NCBI GenBank assembly: GCA_014382905.1
Contig: JACNIU010000433.1
Coordinates: forward strand, 1-33,197
Direction: 5' to 3'
DNA length: 33,197 nt
Origin: Desulfobacterales bacterium
GTDB lineage: Bacteria; Desulfobacterota; DSM-4660; Desulfatiglandales; Desulfatiglandaceae
Every line of letters starts with the position of its first letter. Position 1 is the stretch's first letter. Of this stretch, positions 14,111-24,192 are shown piece by piece. The notes beneath the pieces were generated by a model. That model made no database searches. It had not been told where the DNA came from and saw only the letters and a program-made list of their open reading frames with translations. Made by a program: the position numbers and the translations under genes.

Positions 14111-14190
14111 TATTTGAAATTGGAAATTGGAAATTTGAGCTGAAAGGGCCCATCCTTCGTTTTCTAATTTCTAATTTCCAGTTTCTCAAA
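14111..14190. repeat. Intergenic imperfect hairpin built of GAAATTG-type simple repeats
   Basis: The left arm (14111-14140, TTTGAAATTGGAAATTGG...) and right arm (14161-14190, TTTCTAATTTCTAATTTCC...) are imperfectly complementary, each made of short tandem units. It occupies the gap between tetR and the acyl-CoA dehydrogenase gene. Similar elements with different units lie at 25244-25329 and 26814-26898. Confidence 0.55.
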
Positions 14191-14281
14191 AACTATATGA
14201 GGGGACAAAGGTCCTAAAAAAATTCTGAGGGATAATCTCTTAGATTAAACGTGTAAAAATCTAATTATGGGAGGAGATGTT

Positions 14282-15427
14282 ATGGATTTTACTTTTTCGG
14301 AAAGAGAAGAGATGTTGAGAAAGGCCGTGAGGGAATTTGCTGAAAATGAAATTCCCCCGAAGATGGAGGCCATGGAAGAGACAGGGGACTTCCCCGAGGA
14401 ACTCTTAAAGCCGATGGCTGAAGTAGGGATTACAGGCGTCATTACACCCGCAGAATATGGTGGCGTGGGTCTGGGATATGTCGCCCGCACAATTGTTTTG
14501 GAGGAACTCGGGAGGGTTTGTTCGGCAATGCCGATGGCCATGCAGGTCCATCATATGGGGTGTGCGGTGCTCAATGACTTTGGTACCGATGCCCAGAAAG
14601 AGAAATATCTCACACCGTTGGCCAAAGGTGAAACCATGGGGTGTGTGGCGGTCACGGATCCCAGCGGCGGATCGGACGTCATCGGAATGAAGACCTCAGC
14701 CGAGTTGAAGGGGGATAAATACATCCTGAACGGCCGCAAGTGCTTTATCACGAATTCACATACCTCTGACTACTGGGTGGTGATCGCAAAAACAGGGGAG
14801 GGACCCAAGGGGATCAGCGCCTTTATCGTGGACAAGGATGCTCCCGGCGCCAAAGCGGCACGTAAAGAGAACAAGTTCGGTCTTCGCGGGGCCAATACCG
14901 GAGAACTGGCATTCGATAATTGCGAGGTACCCAAAGAGAACCTGTTGGGACAGGAAGGTGGTGGACTTGGCGTGGCCATCAAAACCATCAGCGAGACCGG
15001 GAGAACTGGTATGGCCGCGACAGCGTTAGGCATCCTGACCGCCGTTTATGAAGAGGCCGGGAAATTTGCCAGCGAACGCGTTCTTTACGGCAAACCGATC
15101 AGCGCACTTCAGGCCATTCAGTTTTACATGGCGGAAATCTATTCGCAGCTCGAAATCTGTCGTCTCCTATGCTACCGGGCGTCGTGGCTCAAGGATCAAG
15201 GGATGCGATGTGACAATGAAGGGGCTTTGGCCAAGTACTACACCTGTGAAGCGGCTGTAAATGCGGCAAAGACGGCGATTGAAATACATGGTTCGTACGG
15301 GATCATGAGGGAATATGCGGTTCAGCGTCTTTTCAGGGATGCCATGGTGACGGTTCCGGCAGGGGGGACCAAAGAGATCGCCAAGGTCGTTCTTGCGAGG
15401 GCTGCACTGGCTCCTTTCAAGAAGTAG
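14282..15427 (+). CDS. Acyl-CoA dehydrogenase family flavoprotein
   Basis: The 381-residue protein has the full acyl-CoA dehydrogenase fold. FAD and substrate loops appear as V-T-D-P-S-G-G-S-D and K-C-F-I-T-N-S, and the C-terminal helical domain includes I-H-G-S-Y-G-I-M-R-E-Y-A-V-Q-R-L-F-R-D-A. In most members a catalytic Glu lies in a Y-E-G-T motif near the C-terminus. Here that site reads V-P-A-G-G-T-K-E-I (near residue 361), so the usual base is missing, and the alternative helix-G Glu is also not evident. The start ATG follows GGGAGGAG. It is followed at 18 bp by etfB, which would take its electrons. The substrate is unknown. Confidence 0.88.
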   Translation: MDFTFSEREEMLRKAVREFAENEIPPKMEAMEETGDFPEELLKPMAEVGITGVITPAEYGGVGLGYVARTIVLEELGRVCSAMPMAMQVHHMGCAVLNDFGTDAQKEKYLTPLAKGETMGCVAVTDPSGGSDVIGMKTSAELKGDKYILNGRKCFITNSHTSDYWVVIAKTGEGPKGISAFIVDKDAPGAKAARKENKFGLRGANTGELAFDNCEVPKENLLGQEGGGLGVAIKTISETGRTGMAATALGILTAVYEEAGKFASERVLYGKPISALQAIQFYMAEIYSQLEICRLLCYRASWLKDQGMRCDNEGALAKYYTCEAAVNAAKTAIEIHGSYGIMREYAVQRLFRDAMVTVPAGGTKEIAKVVLARAALAPFKK

Positions 15428-15445
15428 GATAGAAGAGAGAATATA

Positions 15446-16243
15446 ATGGAAAGAATAGTCGTCTGTCTCAAGCCGGTCCCCGACCCGAAACAGTGGGACA
15501 AAGTATCCATGGATCCCCAGACCCAGACTCTGATCCGGGAGGGGATTCCGAGCGTCATCAACCCGCTCGACAAACATGCGATAGAGGCGGCGCTCTCGAT
15601 TCGGGACGTGCATGGGGGGGAGGTCGTTTTGTTGTCCATGGCCCCCCCCTCGGCCACTTCAACGCTTCGGGAGGGCCTGGCAATGGGAGCGGACAGGGCG
15701 GTTTTGCTGTCCGACCGGGCGTTTGCAGGCTCTGATACCTTAGCAACTGCGCATGTTCTTGCTGCCGGATGCAGGTGGCTCGGTGATGTTGATCTGATCA
15801 TCTGCGGGAATATGAGTATTGATGGCTCAACGGCCCAGGTAGGTTCCCAGTTGGCAGAACTGCTGGATCTGCCAAATGTCATGCATGTGATCGATCTCGA
15901 TCTGCACGATGACGGCTCATTGGTCGTCACCCGGAAGATCGAGCACGGTCTTGCGCGGCTTGCGGGAGCGTTGCCTCTGGTGATATCTGTCCGCAAGGAG
16001 CTTAACAAGCCCAGATACACCTCCTTCATCGGGATTTTAGCCGCTGAATCCAAAGAGATAAAGATTCTCTCAAACCAAGACCTGAAAATACCCTCGGCGA
16101 TTATCGGGATTGAAGGTTCCCCGACCCAGATGGCAGGGATTGAGCTTCGCCGGTTTGAAAGGAAAAGGGAAAGACTGGATGGATCTGTTGAAGAGATTGT
16201 TGAATCGCTTGCGGAGAGGATATACCAGTATGGCATCATCTGA
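15446..16243 (+). CDS. etfB: Electron transfer flavoprotein beta subunit
   Basis: The 265-residue subunit shows the ETF-beta pattern. The N-terminus V-V-C-L-K-P-V-P-D-P is followed by I-N-P-L-D-K-H-A-I-E-A-A-L, and the nucleotide-binding segment is C-G-N-M-S-I-D-G-S-T-A-Q-V-G-S-Q-L, where most members have D-G-D-T-A-Q. It binds AMP or FAD and pairs with EtfA to accept electrons from the acyl-CoA dehydrogenase just upstream. ETF-beta members that bifurcate carry a second FAD; sequence inspection alone does not settle whether this one does, and no bifurcation partner (for example a butyryl-CoA dehydrogenase/FixCX set) is adjacent. Confidence 0.93.
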   Translation: MERIVVCLKPVPDPKQWDKVSMDPQTQTLIREGIPSVINPLDKHAIEAALSIRDVHGGEVVLLSMAPPSATSTLREGLAMGADRAVLLSDRAFAGSDTLATAHVLAAGCRWLGDVDLIICGNMSIDGSTAQVGSQLAELLDLPNVMHVIDLDLHDDGSLVVTRKIEHGLARLAGALPLVISVRKELNKPRYTSFIGILAAESKEIKILSNQDLKIPSAIIGIEGSPTQMAGIELRRFERKRERLDGSVEEIVESLAERIYQYGII

Positions 16244-16336
16244 TACATCCTTGATGAGGTTTCAGGTTTCGGGTTTCAGAGTTAACCAGAGCTCAATAAC
16301 CAATAACGAATAACCAGTTTCACAAGAGGATCATTC

Positions 16337-17335
16337 ATGAAGGGTGATATGAACGGTATCTGGGTTTTTGCGGAACAGCGGGGCGGGGAACTCCATGAGG
16401 TTGGCCTGGAGCTTTTGGGCAAGGCCAGGCAACTTGCGGATGAAGCCGAAAAAAAGGTGACGGCAGTCATTCTGGGTCACGACATCCGGCCGCTTGCACA
16501 GCGTCTCATCAACCACGGGGCGGACTCGGTCGTTGTGGGTGATGACCCAAGGTTGAAGACCTATCGGTTGATCCCGTACGCCAGGGTGATCTCGTCCCTG
16601 ATCCATGCATATGATCCGGAGATCCTGTTGATGGGGGCCACATATATGGGAGTTGAACTGGCACCCAGGGTGGCCGCCAGGGTGCGCACGGGCCTTTCCG
16701 CACACTGTATCGACCTCAGGTTGGACAGTAATGGGAAACTCCTTCAGGTGGTTCCCGGGTGGGGGGGCGGTGTTATCGCCACCATAGCCTGTCCGGATCA
16801 CCGTCCGCAGATGGCGACAGTCATGCCGGGGATCATGAAGGCCCTTTCGGCCGCGGAGAAGGAAGGTGAGATCAAAGAGATAGAAATTGATCTTCCTAAT
16901 GAAGGACTGGGACCGGAGGTGCTTGAAGTAAAGAGAGAAAAGCCGGACCGACTCCCGTTGGAAAAGGCCGAGGTCGTTGTTGCGGGCGGCTGGGGTATCG
17001 GAAGCCGGGAAAGCTGGAAGATGATTGAATCGTTGGCCGAACTGTTGGGGGGGGCTGTTGGGGCGACCCGTCCCCCGGTCGATGAGGGTTGGGCCGAGGA
17101 AGGGCAGATGATCGGACAGAGTGGGAAGACCGTCCGCCCGAAACTTTACATCGGTATCGGGATCTCGGGCGTCATGCATCATGTCGTCGGTATGGATCAA
17201 TCAGAACATATCATCACCATCAACACAGACCCGAATGCAGAGATCTTTGACACGTCCGACGTCATCGTGGTGGGAGATTTCAGAAAAATTGTCCCCAAAT
17301 TGATCGAAGAGATCCGGGCGAAGCTGAAAGAGTAA
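16337..17335 (+). CDS. etfA: Electron transfer flavoprotein alpha subunit
   Basis: The 332-residue subunit has the N-terminal ETF domain (W-V-F-A-E-Q-R-G-G-E-L) and the C-terminal FAD-binding domain. The latter includes G-A-T-R-P-P-V-D-E-G, I-G-Q-S-G-K-T-V-R-P-K-L-Y-I-G-I-G-I-S-G, and I-N-T-D-P-N-A-E-I-F-D-T-S-D. These contact the flavin ring and phosphate in known structures. It follows etfB after 93 bp containing AATAACCAATAACGAATAACC simple repeats (about 16290-16316). It acts as electron carrier between the acyl-CoA dehydrogenase and the membrane quinone pool or another acceptor. Confidence 0.93.
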   Translation: MKGDMNGIWVFAEQRGGELHEVGLELLGKARQLADEAEKKVTAVILGHDIRPLAQRLINHGADSVVVGDDPRLKTYRLIPYARVISSLIHAYDPEILLMGATYMGVELAPRVAARVRTGLSAHCIDLRLDSNGKLLQVVPGWGGGVIATIACPDHRPQMATVMPGIMKALSAAEKEGEIKEIEIDLPNEGLGPEVLEVKREKPDRLPLEKAEVVVAGGWGIGSRESWKMIESLAELLGGAVGATRPPVDEGWAEEGQMIGQSGKTVRPKLYIGIGISGVMHHVVGMDQSEHIITINTDPNAEIFDTSDVIVVGDFRKIVPKLIEEIRAKLKE

Positions 17336-17443
17336 AGGTTATTGTTCATGGGCCAGGGTTCAATGCCCTCTCCTGCCCCTTGAGCATCTGAGAAAAACAA
17401 CATCTTTGTCTTAAATACGATATCCAAATAAAAGGAGGTTGTC

Positions 17444-18226
17444 ATGGCTGATTTAAAAGAAGTGGAACAGGCGTTGAACACGTATATACGTCCCCTTACC
17501 TTTCCGTTGGCACTTAAAATGTTGAAGTCTGAAGATGAAATTCCGGACAGGACCCGCCGACCCTTTCAGCAGATGAAGAAAAAGGTGGCCATATGCCAGG
17601 GGATCGGGATGGCCAGGAAACTGGGTTCGACCGTTGCCATGGGCAGGGAAGACATGCAATGTTCACTTGGCGCGGCACCGTTCGGCTTTTTCAAGAACAT
17701 CGACTTCTACAACGAAGGGAATCTGGCCGCAGGCATGTTTACGGCCTCCAAGGAGATAGGAAAAAAGGAAGAAGATCTCATTGACCGTTTTGATTATGGT
17801 CTATATAGTCATATCCTGGTCGCACCGCTGAACAGAGCCGGTTTTGAACCGGACGTGCTCATGGTCTACGGCAATCCCGCGCAGATCATGCGACTTGTTC
17901 ATGGTGCGCTGTATAACCAAGGCGGCGCGGTTCACTCTTCATCCATGGGAAGGTTAGGGTGTGCAGCCATTATCACGGTCATGAAAAACGATGAATGCCG
18001 TTATCTCGTCCCGGGGAACGGCGACAGGATTTTCGGGATGACTCAGGATTATGAAATGTCATTTCTGATCCCCGCATCTAAAATCGATACGGTTATAGAT
18101 GGACTGGCCAATACGCACAAGGGCGGCATCCGGTATCCGATCACCAGTTTCTTCAATTTCCAGGCGACTTTCCCACCATCCTACCAGGAACAGATGAAGA
18201 TCTGGGAGGAAAAAGGAGAGCTGTAA
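17444..18226 (+). CDS. DUF169 family protein
   Basis: The 260-residue protein matches the DUF169 family found mainly in anaerobes. Typical parts are the opening I-R-P-L-T-F-P-L-A-L-K-M-L, the Cys-containing C-Q-G-I-G-M-A-R-K-L-G and M-Q-C-S-L-G-A-A-P-F-G-F, and the later P-D-V-L-M-V-Y-G-N-P-A-Q-I-M-R-L-V. No biochemical role is established for the family. It has a strong ribosome binding site (AAGGAGG) and is followed after one base by the second uroD-like gene. The two are almost certainly co-translated and likely act together. Confidence 0.85.
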   Translation: MADLKEVEQALNTYIRPLTFPLALKMLKSEDEIPDRTRRPFQQMKKKVAICQGIGMARKLGSTVAMGREDMQCSLGAAPFGFFKNIDFYNEGNLAAGMFTASKEIGKKEEDLIDRFDYGLYSHILVAPLNRAGFEPDVLMVYGNPAQIMRLVHGALYNQGGAVHSSSMGRLGCAAIITVMKNDECRYLVPGNGDRIFGMTQDYEMSFLIPASKIDTVIDGLANTHKGGIRYPITSFFNFQATFPPSYQEQMKIWEEKGEL

Positions 18227-18227
18227 T

Positions 18228-19271
18228 ATGGAGGCGTATACCGGGAAACAGCGTGTTTCCGCGGCGTTTAAGAAAACCTTTACCGATCAGGACCCGGTCA
18301 TTGACCGGGTCCCTGCCTATCCCTTTATGGGTCAGTGCAACCCCCAGCTTATCGGTGCATCCATAAAGGAATTTTTGCTGGACCCGAAGGTGTTCGTGAA
18401 GTCACAGGTGGCTGCCTATGAACGTTACAGACCCGATATCCTTCTCATGCAGTGGGACCTGCTCATGGACGTGGAGGCCCTGGGGAATGAACTGAAATTT
18501 CCTGAAGACAGCCTGTGTATCTCCAAGAAACTGGCCCTCGAGGACAAAGGGAAACTGAGCAGTCTCGAACTTGCCGATCCGAAAAAGGACGGTCGCCTCC
18601 CTGCTTATCTTGAGGCCATGGTAGAGACAAGAAAGATCGTCACCGACACCGCTGTGTCTCCGGTGATTGCGGGGCCTTGGACCATTGCCATCGGCCTGAG
18701 AGATGCCAGCAATCTGCTCAGGGATGCCATGAGAGACCCTGATTACGTCCATGAGCTGATGCGGTTCTGCACACAGCAGTCCATCCGGTTTGGGGAGGCA
18801 CTCGTTGATCTCAAGATCGGCCCCAACTATTCTGAGGCGCCGGCGTCATGCAGCCTCATCTCACCCAGGATCTACCGAGACTTCATCTTCCCTTACCACA
18901 AGGAGATCGTGGACCACTTTAAGGGAAAAAAGATGGGTATCGGGCTCCACATCTGTGGCTATACAGATCCGATTCTCGAAGATATGGTGAATACGGGGGT
19001 GACCAATATCAGCGTTGATGCGCCCACGGATCTGGCTAAGGCGGTTGATGTGGCAAGGGGGAGGGCGGTGCTGATCGGAAATGTAAATACCAATCTCTTC
19101 TTCTCCGGGACCAGGGAAGAGATGAAGCAGGCCATGATTGACTGCCTTGCCGTGGCGCCTAAGGACAGCGGCTATATCCTGGCAACCGGATGCGAGGTCC
19201 CGGGTATTGCGCCGCCCGAGAAGATTGACTGGTTCATGGAATTGGCAGACGAGGTGGGTCGGTACGAGTAA
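18228..19271 (+). CDS. Uroporphyrinogen-decarboxylase-like methyltransferase-superfamily protein
   Basis: The 347-residue protein is a second URO-D superfamily member. Unlike the copy at 10133 it retains the full zinc-type ligand set of corrinoid:thiol methyltransferases: H-x-C in G-L-H-I-C-G-Y-T-D and Cys in A-T-G-C-E-V-P-G. That favours methyl transfer from a methylated corrinoid or another C1 carrier over tetrapyrrole decarboxylation. No corrinoid-binding protein gene is present in the window, so the methyl donor is unidentified. Its start lies 1 bp after the DUF169 stop, with GGAG inside the end of that gene. It appears to be the last gene of the tetR-acyl-CoA dehydrogenase-etfBA line. 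Confidence 0.85.
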   Translation: MEAYTGKQRVSAAFKKTFTDQDPVIDRVPAYPFMGQCNPQLIGASIKEFLLDPKVFVKSQVAAYERYRPDILLMQWDLLMDVEALGNELKFPEDSLCISKKLALEDKGKLSSLELADPKKDGRLPAYLEAMVETRKIVTDTAVSPVIAGPWTIAIGLRDASNLLRDAMRDPDYVHELMRFCTQQSIRFGEALVDLKIGPNYSEAPASCSLISPRIYRDFIFPYHKEIVDHFKGKKMGIGLHICGYTDPILEDMVNTGVTNISVDAPTDLAKAVDVARGRAVLIGNVNTNLFFSGTREEMKQAMIDCLAVAPKDSGYILATGCEVPGIAPPEKIDWFMELADEVGRYE

Positions 19272-19333
19272 ACACATCCAGCGTTCTCGAAAGGCTGCGA
19301 ATTGCCAAAAGGAACTCACCCCTGTGCACGGGG

Positions 19334-21718
19334 CTAACCCGGTCTTAAAGTGAGGATGCCCCGGCTGTTTTTCTCTGCCTCAGTCCGATCCGTCCAGGAA
19401 GGATGGTATCTGCCGCTCAGGTAGAGGGGGATCTGGTCTTGGTAGTTCGGGCTCTTGAGCTGGCCTGACTCACCGGTGGGGAGGACGTGGAGAGCGCCGT
19501 CCATGTCAGCGAAATCGACGATCATCCGCATGGAAACCCCATGGTTTGCATGATAGGGATCATGCAGCGAATATTTCTTTTTATTGACAGTGAGAAGGCT
19601 TCCTCCTACCGGGAAGGGTCCCAGATTAAATATCAGGTCAAGGGGTTTCTTTTTCCCGAGCGCATGTTCAAAGGTGAGGGTGTGTATCTTTCCCCACTCC
19701 CACTTCTCCATCTCGCTCCCCAGTGTCTCCTTCAGCTCCGAAAGTGTCTGGCTCATGCTCAGGGTAATGATCTCTTCCAGGCCCTCTTTTTCCGGGGTAT
19801 TAATATTGTCAAACCATGGAGAGGAGCCGTTCTCTACCATTGCACGGACGGCCCGGGATGGGAAGACAGATGTCTTCAGATATTTTTCAAAGAGATCCTC
19901 TCCCAGCTCATCCTTGAATATATTCCCCATCATTTTTCGATATGTCATTTCAAACAGACAGGCTCCGGCGCTGTCTTTGGCCATTTTGAAATCCCACCTG
20001 GAGAGAATATCTTTGGCCTTCTTCCCCTCTTCGCTGCTAAATCGTTTTTCGAGGACCTGGATGATCTTGGGGGTCAATTCCGCAGCCTGCGGGCAGTAGA
20101 CGTCCTGATGCATCTGTTTCAAGTCATTAACGGAGAGCTTTTCCTTCTCCTTGAGTAGCTGAACGATCCGTGTGATCCTGTCCGTCGGTTCCCAGTAGCG
20201 ACTGATCAGATATGGATAGTTATTATCGGTCACTTTGTTGTTGGCTGTGGCAATGAAACCCGATTCCGGATTGATCAGATGAGGTCTTTCTTCAAAGGGA
20301 ACATACCCGTTCCACTCATACTCACCGGTCCAGCCGGGCACCGGGAGGAGTCCGTCACCTTTCAGGCGGATGGGGACGGTCGCACAGCACCAGTAGCCGA
20401 TATTTCCGTTTGTGTCGGCAAACACGAAGTTCTGCCCCGGTACCTCCCAGTATCTGAGGGCCTCTTTTACCTCTTCTATATCTCTTGCCTTCAGCAGGAG
20501 GGAAGCGGCCTGAACCGGCTGCAGGGTTTCGGTAAAGGTCCACCTTGCAGAGATCGGGCTTTCTTTTAAATTTGCGCGGGGTTCATTGACAATCGGGCCG
20601 TGGCGGGTGAGCAGGATTTCTGCCTTGACCGGGTCTTTCCCTTTGACCCGGATGGTTTCAACCTTGACCTTCATATCTTCCCAGCGGTCCTTGTACCAGT
20701 ATTGCCGGGGGTTATCGGGATTGATCTTCTCAACGAAAAAGTCCACATCGTCCACCATGACATTGGTGACGCCCCAGGCAACATGACGATTGTGACCGAT
20801 CGGTATTCCCGGAAGACCGGTAGCCGCGAATCCTGATGCATCGATGGTGGGACAGACGAGATGCACTTCCCACCAGAATGATGGGTTTGTCAGTGGCAGG
20901 TGGGCGTCATTTGCCAGCATCGGCTTCCCGCTTACGGATTTCTTCCCGGCGACGACCCAGTTATTACTGGCGCCTGCAGAGGGGAGAGGGATCAGCTTTT
21001 CGATGATGTGTGCTGCTTCCGTGGGAAGATCTGGAATCGAAGAGAGGGCGATGGTCTTTTCGGGAATAATGAGGGGCGCGTGGCCTGGCCAGGAAGGGAA
21101 GGCCTCTTTAAACATCGGGTCACCCACCCATTTCAGGATCGTGGCAGCGGTCAGATCCGTATTCCAGCCTACGCTGAGCGCCCAGGTGATGACCTTCACG
21201 ATGGAGATGTAGTCGTCCACCTGCCAGGGCTCAGGCTCATAGCGAAGCAATTTGAATTCAATGGGAAGGCGATCTTTATGGGTCTTAAGGTACGCATTCA
21301 GGCCATTCGTAAACGACTGGAGCGTTACGGCGAACTCGGCCGGTATCTCCGTGTTCACCCCCGCCGCGGTGAGCATCCTGAAATAACGGTCAACTTTTAC
21401 GAAATCTTCACCGAAGATCTCGGAGAGCCGTCCCTGGCCTAATCGGCGGGAGAAATCCATCTGCCAGAGGCGATCCTGGGCCATGGCATATCCAAGTGCG
21501 AAGTAAAGGTCGGGCTCGTTCTTGGCATAAATGTGGGGCACACCATAACTGTCCCTTAAGATTTGTACCGTGTCCTTGATACCTGGAATGCTCAGTTCTC
21601 CTGAAACCTGCGGCAGACTCTTCTTGAGGGTATGCTGAAACCACCAATAACCACCCCCTGCCGCCATTACGATCAGACATGCAAGACCCCCCCCAATCAC
21701 CAGCAACCATTTTTTCAT
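19334..21718 (-). CDS. Penicillin acylase family (Ntn) hydrolase, membrane-anchored
   Basis: The 794-residue protein begins with a short basic N-terminus and one hydrophobic helix (WLLVIGGGLACLIVMAAGGG), so it is exported and anchored or cleaved. Family motifs are D-S-Y-G-V-P-H-I-Y-A (about 56-65), G-Y-A-M-A-Q-D-R-L-W-Q-M (76-87), and the autoprocessing site S-A-G-A-S-N-N-W-V-V, where Ser251 would become the N-terminal nucleophile of the beta chain. H-N-R-H-V-A-W-G-V-T-N follows. Members cleave amides such as penicillin G, acyl-homoserine lactones or other N-acyl compounds; the natural substrate cannot be told. AAGGAG precedes the ATG. A truncated lactonase relic lies 22 bp upstream. Confidence 0.92.
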   Translation of the reverse strand: MKKWLLVIGGGLACLIVMAAGGGYWWFQHTLKKSLPQVSGELSIPGIKDTVQILRDSYGVPHIYAKNEPDLYFALGYAMAQDRLWQMDFSRRLGQGRLSEIFGEDFVKVDRYFRMLTAAGVNTEIPAEFAVTLQSFTNGLNAYLKTHKDRLPIEFKLLRYEPEPWQVDDYISIVKVITWALSVGWNTDLTAATILKWVGDPMFKEAFPSWPGHAPLIIPEKTIALSSIPDLPTEAAHIIEKLIPLPSAGASNNWVVAGKKSVSGKPMLANDAHLPLTNPSFWWEVHLVCPTIDASGFAATGLPGIPIGHNRHVAWGVTNVMVDDVDFFVEKINPDNPRQYWYKDRWEDMKVKVETIRVKGKDPVKAEILLTRHGPIVNEPRANLKESPISARWTFTETLQPVQAASLLLKARDIEEVKEALRYWEVPGQNFVFADTNGNIGYWCCATVPIRLKGDGLLPVPGWTGEYEWNGYVPFEERPHLINPESGFIATANNKVTDNNYPYLISRYWEPTDRITRIVQLLKEKEKLSVNDLKQMHQDVYCPQAAELTPKIIQVLEKRFSSEEGKKAKDILSRWDFKMAKDSAGACLFEMTYRKMMGNIFKDELGEDLFEKYLKTSVFPSRAVRAMVENGSSPWFDNINTPEKEGLEEIITLSMSQTLSELKETLGSEMEKWEWGKIHTLTFEHALGKKKPLDLIFNLGPFPVGGSLLTVNKKKYSLHDPYHANHGVSMRMIVDFADMDGALHVLPTGESGQLKSPNYQDQIPLYLSGRYHPSWTDRTEAEKNSRGILTLRPG

Positions 21719-21740
21719 GTGTGTTCTCCTTCTTCACGTG

Positions 21741-22169
21741 TCATTTCTGATCAACCCCTTCAGCGGAAACAGCCCTGAGGAACTCCATCAGGGCATGGTT
21801 AAAGGCCAGGGACTGTTCTATATTGGAAAGATGGGCTGCGGACGGGAGTACAACGAGCCTGGAGTTCGGGATTCGCTCGTGGATTGCCTGTGACGCGGCC
21901 ACCGGTGTCCCGGGATCATCTTCGCCGACCATGATAAAGGTGGGCACCTTTATTTCAGGGAGCCGATCCAGATAATTGAGCTCGCGTATTGCTTCGCTGC
22001 AGCCGATATAGCCCTCCACCGGCGTTGCAAGCAACTGCCGGCGAATGATTTCTACCATGGGGGAGTTGAGGTCGAGATAAGAAGAGGTAAACCACCGTTC
22101 CAAGGTGGGCTGTGCAAGGGGTTCCATGCCTTTTTTGCGGGCCATGTCGATCCTTTCCTGCCATGTCAT
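21741..22169 (-). pseudogene. C-terminal remnant of a 3-oxoadipate enol-lactonase-like alpha/beta hydrolase
   Basis: From M-T-W-Q-E-R-I-D onward the frame follows the second half of PcaD-type lactonases, including G-Y-I-G-C-S-E-A-I-R-E-L, the catalytic Asp in M-V-G-E-D-D-P-G-T-P-V and the catalytic His in S-A-A-H-L-S-N-I-E-Q. Complete enzymes are about 260 residues. Here the first 120-130 residues with the nucleophile Ser are missing, and the 20 codons before the homologous part look unrelated. It cannot be an active hydrolase in the usual way. The missing half is not seen elsewhere in the window. Confidence 0.75.
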
Positions 22170-22212
22170 CTGAAATGTGCAGAATCCAAATTCCCTAATT
22201 TTACCAGCCTGA

Positions 22213-23694
<1,482 letters not shown>

Positions 23695-23903
23695 GAAAAT
23701 ATTTGACAGGATAACAGGATAGAGAAGATCTTAAATATTGATGGTCTCATAAAATGCTAAGCCTGAAATCGAGTGCGTGTTGCTTGTAGTCATCTGCCTT
23801 TACAGTATAAGATGTCTTTTTTTGTGGCTTTTGCGCCTTTTTGCGGCTTCATCAATATTCAATCGTCAATATTCAATATTCAATTCCAATAAGGGTTAAA
23901 CAG

Positions 23904-24161
23904 ATGGCATATGATGCGAGCAAGGACCAGGTGCTGGCAACCTGGGAAAATGAGGAAACAGGACTTCAGCTCTCCATAAACCGTTACGGGGATGGTGAAC
24001 CCAAATTGCAGATCGGCCCGCGGGCCTATACGAAAAAGGACGGGTCCAAGAGCGCTACCAAGACGGGCAGACTCAGTATCGCGGATGTGCTCTGGTTTGA
24101 AGAGACAATAGAAGCGATCAGAGAAAAGATGAACGCGTATTTCCTGGAAGAGAGTTCGTAG
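23904..24161 (+). CDS. Small conserved protein, possibly PC4/p15-like
   Basis: The 85-residue protein begins MAYDASKDQVLATWENEETG. It has alternating strand-like segments (LQLSINRYGD, PKLQIGPRAYTKKDG), then TKTGRLSIADVLWFEETIEA and a C-terminal helix. A beta-sheet of about four strands with a K-D-G turn and a T-K-x-G-x-x-L-S motif before a final helix recalls the PC4/p15 single-stranded-DNA-binding fold, but this is a resemblance judged by eye. An AAGGGT lies about 10 bases before the ATG. The longer frame from 23841 includes AT-rich CAATATT repeats and is unlikely to be translated. Confidence 0.6.
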   Translation: MAYDASKDQVLATWENEETGLQLSINRYGDGEPKLQIGPRAYTKKDGSKSATKTGRLSIADVLWFEETIEAIREKMNAYFLEESS

Positions 24162-24192
24162 GGATCGGGAAAGTCGAGGACCCGGCCCTTTC

